From Thiothrix eikelboomii (GTDB lineage: Bacteria; Pseudomonadota; Gammaproteobacteria; Thiotrichales; Thiotrichaceae): DNA of 64,000 nt. Below the pieces are notes generated by a model. The model had not been told where the DNA came from, ran no database searches, and worked only from the letters and a program-made list of their open reading frames with translations. Location: assembly GCF_900167255.1 (NCBI RefSeq), contig NZ_FUYB01000017.1, positions 1-64,000 on the forward strand, given 5' to 3'. Positions 58,706 to 64,000 of the stretch are shown here, piece by piece; the stretch's first letter is position 1; each line of letters starts with the position of its first letter. The position numbers and the translations under genes are program-made.

Positions 58706-59581
58706 ATGATGTCTGGGAATCCAATTTTGACTGTGGGCACAGTTAACCAAAAAACAACCGAAGCGGAGGTCTTTGTCGGTGGGCAGTTTTTGCTGACACA
58801 AGGAATCAAAGCTGAGCTGGCTAAATTAGAGCAAGTCGCACAAAATTTCGAAAATGATCCATTAACTTTAAGCCTACTCAGTGCTTATCTAAAGCGTTGG
58901 TATGCAGGGCGCTTAAATGGTTTAGATAGTATTCCCGTGTTGCTTGATCAACGTCCGCATGGACGGGCATTACGTCGAGTGCTGGCTGCGTTTCAATTAA
59001 AGTTAGCGGGGGCCTCTGACATGACTTTGCTGTATTTGCTGAGTCTCAGTGATCAAGCCGTGCCACAATTACCGATGAAACTAGTTTTTCGCTCTACCTT
59101 TGTGGAGCGTTGGTTGAGCCGTCGTGATGATTATATTCGCTTCCTAGCTCCGTTAGGGCGCTTAAACGAAGATCATTGGCATTGGGTGATTGAGAACCTA
59201 CGCCGTCTGCATTTATTAGCACCACCGATTCCAAGTCACCATGATTTATTGCTAGTTCCTGAGCCAATTCGTGGTTATTTACGTGAAGAGCTCCGTTTAA
59301 AGAATCCAGTCGCCTATAAACAAGGCTGCTTGGATATGGAAAAACTATTTCGCGAAACGGTGGTACAGCTGTATGCACCTGAACCTGAGATTGAGGAAAA
59401 ACCTAAACCCATCTTATGGGAAATGAGTGAATTAGACACAGCTCAGCAACAAGTACTGGCTTTACGTTGCTCTCTAGCCTCTTTGCGCCAGCATAGTCAT
59501 GATTTGCACCAACATTTATTAAGTATGCGTACTGCAAATTTAGTTCTCTCAACCCAAGAAAATAATCTACAGTCAGCCTAG
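58706..59581 (+). CDS. Helical hypothetical protein (291 aa)
   Basis: A soluble, mainly helical protein with no domain I can name. Its segments include LSAYLKRWYAGRLNGLD, RPHGRALRRVLAAFQLKLAG and a C-terminal coiled-coil-like part (LDTAQQQVLALRCSLASLRQHSHDLHQHLLSM). It is preceded by a possible regulatory hairpin and followed 33 bp later by uup. Start at 58706 or 58709 (ATGATG). Confidence 0.55.
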   Translation: MMSGNPILTVGTVNQKTTEAEVFVGGQFLLTQGIKAELAKLEQVAQNFENDPLTLSLLSAYLKRWYAGRLNGLDSIPVLLDQRPHGRALRRVLAAFQLKLAGASDMTLLYLLSLSDQAVPQLPMKLVFRSTFVERWLSRRDDYIRFLAPLGRLNEDHWHWVIENLRRLHLLAPPIPSHHDLLLVPEPIRGYLREELRLKNPVAYKQGCLDMEKLFRETVVQLYAPEPEIEEKPKPILWEMSELDTAQQQVLALRCSLASLRQHSHDLHQHLLSMRTANLVLSTQENNLQSA

Positions 59582-59614
59582 CTAGTTGAAAAGCGAGCTG
59601 AGATAATCCGCCGC

Positions 59615-61411
59615 ATGGCATTATTACATCTACGCAATATTCACCTCGAAAACGGGGATAATCGTCTGTTCGATGGCATTGATTTGCAAATCGAAGCAGG
59701 TGAACGCTTATGTCTAGTTGGGCGCAACGGTACAGGTAAATCAACCCTCATGAAGCTATTGTGCCGTGAGGTGCAGGCAGATGATGGGGAAATTATTCAC
59801 TCGCCAGATTTAAAAATTGCTCGCCTGCAACAAGATGTCCCGCATGGCAACCGTGAGAGTGTGTTTGAGATTGTTGCCGCAGGTTTTGGTGAGCAAGCGA
59901 CTGAAGAAGCATGGCAAACCCAGTGGCAGATTGAAGCTATCTTAAGTCGTTTACAATTAAAGGGTGAGCAAGCCTTTGATGATTTATCCGGGGGCTGGAA
60001 GCGGCGCGCTTTATTAGCACGTGCTTTAGTCGCCAATCCTGATATTTTGCTTTTGGATGAGCCAACCAATCATTTAGATATTCCAGCGATTGAATGGCTG
60101 GAAAATTTTCTACTCAGCTATAAAGCAACGCTGTTATTTGTCAGCCATGATCGTGCTTTTGTACGCAAGCTGGCAACTCGGATTATTGAATTGGATCGAG
60201 GGCGCTTAACGAGTTGGACGGGTAACTTTGATAAATACCAAGAAAACAAACAAGCGGCTTTAGAGGCTGAGTCACAGCAAGCCGCTTTATTCGATAAGCG
60301 CTTAGCGGAGGAAGAGGTTTGGATTCGTCAAGGAATTAAAGCGCGCCGGACACGTAATGAGGGTCGAGTGCGTCGCTTAGAAGCGATGCGCGAAGAATTT
60401 CGCCAGCGCCGTAATCTGCAAGGCAAAGTCCAAGCACAAATTGGTCAAGCAGAAGCTTCAGGCAAGCTGGTATTAGAGGCGAGCAAGCTTAGTTATGGTT
60501 TTGATGGGCAACCGCTGATTAACAACTTTAGCACGACGATTCTACGTGGTGACAAAATCGGCATTATTGGTCCGAATGGTGTGGGGAAAACGACCCTGAT
60601 TAAGCTATTGCTGGGTGAGTTGACGCCGCAAGCCGGTACAATTAAGCAAGGCACTAATCTACAGATTGTGTATTTCGATCAACATCGTGCTCAATTTGAT
60701 AATGAAAAAAATCTGCGTGAAAATCTTGCACCGGGTTCAGATTTCGTTGAAATCAATGGCCAGCGTAAACATGTGATTAGCTATTTACAGGACTTTTTAT
60801 TTACGCCTTTGCAAATTCAAAAACCAGTTAAAGTGTTGTCAGGTGGGGAACGTAATCGTTTATTATTAGCACGCTTGTTTGCGCAAGCGTCTAATCTGTT
60901 AGTGCTCGATGAGCCGACGAATGATCTCGATGCAGAAACTTTAGAGTTATTGGAAGAATTATTAATTGATTATGCAGGTAGTTTAATTCTCATCTCGCAT
61001 GATCGTAGTTTTTTAAATTCGGTCGTGACGCGCAGTATTGTGTTTGAGAATGCTAGCATTTGTGAGTATGCAGGTGGCTATGATGATTGGTTAATCCAAC
61101 GTCCTGCACCCGTAACAGACAAGCTCAATGAGCCAGCCGCTAAGCCAACAACGACTGCCCTTAAAGAAGAAGCGAAACCAAGCACTAAACTCAAAAAGCT
61201 CAGTTATAAAGAGCAGCGTGAGCTTGAGCAATTGCCCGGCTTGATTGAGCAGTTGGAAACTCAGCTAGCAGAGCTACAACGATGGATGGCAACGCCTGCA
61301 TTTTATCAGCAAGATGCGGCAACAATTACCGCTAAGCAACAGGAATTAGAACAATTAACCGCTGAACTTGAGCAGGCTTTTGCTCGTTGGGAAACTTTAG
61401 AAAATCCTTAG
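59615..61411 (+). CDS. uup: ABC-F ATPase Uup
   Basis: This 598-aa protein has two ABC cassettes: GRNGTGKSTLMKLL with LSGGWKRRALLARAL and LLDEPTNHLD, then GPNGVGKTTLIKLLLG with LSGGERNRLLLARLF and VLDEPTNDLD. The C-terminal part (about 530-598) is a coiled coil (ELEQLPGLIEQLETQLAELQ), the Uup feature that binds DNA. Uup acts in ribosome or DNA-repair functions. No membrane segment, as in all ABC-F proteins. Confidence 0.95.
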   Translation: MALLHLRNIHLENGDNRLFDGIDLQIEAGERLCLVGRNGTGKSTLMKLLCREVQADDGEIIHSPDLKIARLQQDVPHGNRESVFEIVAAGFGEQATEEAWQTQWQIEAILSRLQLKGEQAFDDLSGGWKRRALLARALVANPDILLLDEPTNHLDIPAIEWLENFLLSYKATLLFVSHDRAFVRKLATRIIELDRGRLTSWTGNFDKYQENKQAALEAESQQAALFDKRLAEEEVWIRQGIKARRTRNEGRVRRLEAMREEFRQRRNLQGKVQAQIGQAEASGKLVLEASKLSYGFDGQPLINNFSTTILRGDKIGIIGPNGVGKTTLIKLLLGELTPQAGTIKQGTNLQIVYFDQHRAQFDNEKNLRENLAPGSDFVEINGQRKHVISYLQDFLFTPLQIQKPVKVLSGGERNRLLLARLFAQASNLLVLDEPTNDLDAETLELLEELLIDYAGSLILISHDRSFLNSVVTRSIVFENASICEYAGGYDDWLIQRPAPVTDKLNEPAAKPTTTALKEEAKPSTKLKKLSYKEQRELEQLPGLIEQLETQLAELQRWMATPAFYQQDAATITAKQQELEQLTAELEQAFARWETLENP

Positions 61412-61581
61412 AAAACCAGTCGCCTAATGAAGTCCTCACGGAATTCTAATGAAACTGCTGTTAACCGCCCGTCGATTGCTTGATTGGCTGATTGTGTTTC
61501 TATCCGTAATTGATTGTTCTTAGTAAGGGCTTTTGTTAACTTATCCATAGCCCTACTCATTTATAAAAATAATCAACAGGC

Positions 61582-62934
61582 ATGAATAAGCTCAAACCCT
61601 TATGGTGGTTGTTTGCCAGTGTTGTTTGGTTAGTGTTGATGGCGACACAGACTCAAGCCGCTCAAGTTGTCCAACCAACGCTTACCCTCGTATTCGCTGA
61701 TCCGCAAGTTATTGTTCCGGTTAATTTAAGGTATACAGTGACGACACCTGATACTGAAAATTCAACAGGTTTGGGTCTAAGGGTGCATTATAATTCCAAT
61801 ACTTTGGAGCGAGTCAGCCAAACCGCTTATAGCCATCAACTCCAACCCATCGGTGCGATAAGTCCTGATACCCAGAATTTAGATGGTGATCTGGCCACGG
61901 ATCACTATTGGGTGCTCGCTTGGGTCGATAGGGATGCGAATTGGCCCGGCGTTGGTCAACTTCCCTTGAATCTATTCAGTAGCCAATTTCGTACCAAAGC
62001 TGGTTTTACAGGGGCGACGGCGATTCGTTTTTCGGCTTCAGCCACCGCACAAGCGACTCAGTTCCAAACCAGCCCTTTAATAATTTGTGCTAAGCCCCTC
62101 GTGAGTATTACGGCAACCGATGCATTGGCGAATGAAAAAGCGGCCAATACAGCAAGCTTCCAAGTTAGCCTTGCCACGCCGCTACCAACGGCCTGTGGTG
62201 CTTTAAATATTAATTATCAGGTCAGTGGTACGGCGATAGCGGGGAGTGATTATGTGGCTTTAAGCGGTACGGTGATTATTCCAGCCGGTAGTCAACAAGC
62301 GGATATTGTCCTTACTCCTTTAGTAGATACTCAAATAGAAGCCGATGAGACTGTGAGCTTGAGTTTGCAAACCAATGACCATTATCAGTTAGCTAGCCAG
62401 AGTCAAGCGAATGTGACATTACAAGATGCCAGTGTTGATGCTTTACCGACGGTGTTGCTGACGAGTGCTAAATTACAAGTGTTAGAAGGAAGTGATCCTT
62501 CGGTCAAGCTAACCGTAGCGCGCCAAGCTAAGGATCTGTCCCTCGGACTGACTGTGGCGCTACAGACAGCAGGTTCAGCAAGTGTCGGTCAGGATTATCA
62601 GGCTTTGCCGAGTTCACTCATCATCCCTGCAGGTCAAGCACATAGCAGTTTGGTGGTGAATTTATTCAATGATAGCCTGCAAGAGCAAGATGAAACTTTA
62701 AAAATCAATTTATCTGCACAGACGGCCTATCACCTATCTGAGCTTAATACAGTTGAGCTGCTGCTCTTGGATGATGAATCGCGTCTCAATACCAGTTTAC
62801 CGCTTAATCAGGCTCAAACACCTTCTATACCGACTTTAAGTGAATCCATGTTACTGCTCTTAATAGTCGGTTTTGCCCTCTTAGCCTGCGCTCACCTGCG
62901 CTTAGGTCAAGGGCAGCTTGGAGCTAAATCATGA
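61582..62934 (+). CDS. Calx-beta surface protein with IPTL-CTERM sorting signal
   Basis: A 450-aa exported protein with a signal peptide (to about TQAAQ) and an N-terminal beta domain (25-165). Two Calx-beta-like repeats follow (about 172-285 and 290-395; DYVALSGTVIIPAGSQ..ADETVSLSL and DYQALPSSLIIPAGQ..DETLKINL). The C-terminal tail has IPTLSE, a hydrophobic helix and a basic end, the IPTL-CTERM sorting signal. It is probably exported and sorted to the cell surface or sheath. It overlaps the protease gene start. Confidence 0.8.
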   Translation: MNKLKPLWWLFASVVWLVLMATQTQAAQVVQPTLTLVFADPQVIVPVNLRYTVTTPDTENSTGLGLRVHYNSNTLERVSQTAYSHQLQPIGAISPDTQNLDGDLATDHYWVLAWVDRDANWPGVGQLPLNLFSSQFRTKAGFTGATAIRFSASATAQATQFQTSPLIICAKPLVSITATDALANEKAANTASFQVSLATPLPTACGALNINYQVSGTAIAGSDYVALSGTVIIPAGSQQADIVLTPLVDTQIEADETVSLSLQTNDHYQLASQSQANVTLQDASVDALPTVLLTSAKLQVLEGSDPSVKLTVARQAKDLSLGLTVALQTAGSASVGQDYQALPSSLIIPAGQAHSSLVVNLFNDSLQEQDETLKINLSAQTAYHLSELNTVELLLLDDESRLNTSLPLNQAQTPSIPTLSESMLLLLIVGFALLACAHLRLGQGQLGAKS

Positions 62935-64000
62935 TCACACTGAGCTTGCGCATTTTCTGTCTTGGGCTATTAAGCCTGAGTAGTTTATTGCCGATTAGCC
63001 AAGCGGCTGAGCGAGTAGAGTCAGAGCTTTATCAACCTGCGCCCTTCAAGGCCGAATTAGGCCAGACTCAGCTGAAATTATCGGCTCTAAACCCTGCAAA
63101 CCGTCGGTTAAACAGTCTATTATTCCCTATACCTTCCCTGCAGCTGGGTGTGCCGAGCACCACAGAGCTGGCAGCCTTGCAACAACACAAGACTCAGCAT
63201 CGAGCTTTAAAAATAGGAATTGAGCGACAGATACCAGCCTTACCTGAACTTCAGGATTGGGTCTGGATGCCGGTGTTAGATGGGCAAGCCGCCCAATTTA
63301 TGCTTAGTTCGGAAGCTGCGGCTAATTTACGTGCTCTGCTGCAATTAGACCAGCCCTTGCCTAAGGGCGTTGAGTTACGGGTCTTTTCTCTTGAAGCCAG
63401 CGCGGAAGTGTTTGGTGCTTATCAACAAGCCGATTTCACTCAGCTGGATACTACTCAGCCGTTTCAATTATGGACGCCGACTGTCAGTGGTAGTGCTTTG
63501 GGTCTGGAAGTCTTTATTCCCACGGGCATCGACCCTGCACAAATCAAGTTAACTATTCCGCAAATTTCGCATATTGATTATGATCTAAAGACGGAAAAAT
63601 TTAAGTTAAGTGATTCATTTTTAAAATTTTCTAGTTGTGACCTCAGTATGGCGTGTGCTCCAGCCGCTTGGCAGACCACGGCTAAAGCGGTGGCTCGTTA
63701 TATTTTCACTGATGCCACCGGTAGCAGTTATTTATGTACCGGTACACTATTAGCCGATAAAGATACGAGTACGCAAATTCCTTATTTATCGACCGCTGCG
63801 CATTGTATTAATGAGGCAAGTGCAGCGGCTAGCATGGATTTTTATTGGTTGTATCAAGAGACGAGTTGCGGTTCAGGCTATTCAACTTGGGTGCGAACAA
63901 CTGGGGGAGCAGATTTGCTAGCGACCCGGAGTGAGTTAGATAGTAGCTTAGTCCGTATCCGTACACCCCCACCGGTGGGCGTGGTTTTATCGGGTTGGGC
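62931..64000 (+). CDS. Secreted trypsin-like serine protease (cut by window end)
   Basis: At least 356 residues with no stop inside the window. It starts at an ATG that overlaps the stop of the previous gene (ATGATC). A signal peptide (LRIFCLGLLSLSSLLPISQA) is followed by a propeptide-like domain of about 200 residues. Then comes a chymotrypsin-fold start: YLCTGTLLADK and LSTAAHCIN (catalytic His), then a likely Asp in ELDSSLVRI. Cys pairs recall lysyl-endopeptidase-type proteases. The catalytic Ser would be beyond the window. Confidence 0.8.
   Translation, partial: MITLSLRIFCLGLLSLSSLLPISQAAERVESELYQPAPFKAELGQTQLKLSALNPANRRLNSLLFPIPSLQLGVPSTTELAALQQHKTQHRALKIGIERQIPALPELQDWVWMPVLDGQAAQFMLSSEAAANLRALLQLDQPLPKGVELRVFSLEASAEVFGAYQQADFTQLDTTQPFQLWTPTVSGSALGLEVFIPTGIDPAQIKLTIPQISHIDYDLKTEKFKLSDSFLKFSSCDLSMACAPAAWQTTAKAVARYIFTDATGSSYLCTGTLLADKDTSTQIPYLSTAAHCINEASAAASMDFYWLYQETSCGSGYSTWVRTTGGADLLATRSELDSSLVRIRTPPPVGVVLSGW

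Noticed and set aside
61449-61523. 24-aa open frame (MKLLLTARRLLDWLIVF...)
   Set aside because: It has a hydrophobic stretch and a weak ribosome site but no other support; it may be a remnant or chance.

Overview
The window looks like the replication-origin region of a gammaproteobacterial chromosome with an integrated mobile-element cluster on its left. The core half carries rpmH-rnpA-yidC-mnmE diverging from dnaA-dnaN-recF-gyrB. It also has polA, ppk2, prlC, speA, class I phaC, a large DUF2309/DabA protein and an IPTL-CTERM protein. This mix would suit a Thiothrix-like filamentous sulfur oxidiser, but that assignment is inferred from gene content only.

Positions 1-7166 and 7263-23097 are accessory DNA. 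A 96-bp perfect direct repeat (7167-7262 and 23002-23097), made of the 3' part of tRNA-Lys(UUU) plus its terminator, bounds a 15.8-kb integrated element. That element holds, from left to right, a serine resolvase with a res-like site, membrane proteins, a phage O-like replication protein, small regulators, an AlbA_2/HATPase protein, a ProQ/FinO-domain protein, a three-copy 95-96 bp tandem repeat, an SF2 helicase, a Prim-Pol/DUF3987 protein and a tyrosine integrase beside the intact tRNA.

Directly left of the attachment fragment, in inverted orientation, lies a second element with the same backbone: ProQ/FinO protein, cargo, structured leader, 107-aa protein, divergent RHH regulators, duplicated-repeat protein, replication protein, small membrane protein, large membrane protein, 64-aa protein. 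The copies have diverged and have exchanged whole modules. The left one has an HUH rolling-circle initiator where the right has an O-like initiator. The left has a DUF433/DUF5615 toxin-antitoxin pair where the right has the AlbA_2/HATPase protein. The RHH regulators and their operators also differ. Shared non-coding parts include a leader with two mutually exclusive hairpins, the second followed by T7, and a pair of identical 16-bp palindromes 60 bp apart inside the membrane-protein gene. I regard this backbone as the best candidate in the window for an undescribed system.

From 23.1 kb onward the DNA is ordinary chromosome. In order it carries tRNA-Lys, a YhaN/SbcC-like ATPase pair, a radical-SAM-like protein without cluster cysteines, a lysozyme-like lipoprotein, a B12/radical-SAM protein, a 3D-domain protein, polA, ppk2, an IalB-family protein, mnmE, yidC, rnpA, rpmH, the origin region with DnaA boxes on both sides of dnaA, dnaN, recF and gyrB (with two parS-like sites), and prlC. 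It continues with a gamma-carbonic anhydrase, ycgL, speA, phaC, a thioesterase, DabA without DabB, Uup, and finally a Calx-beta/IPTL-CTERM protein overlapping a secreted serine protease that is cut by the window end.
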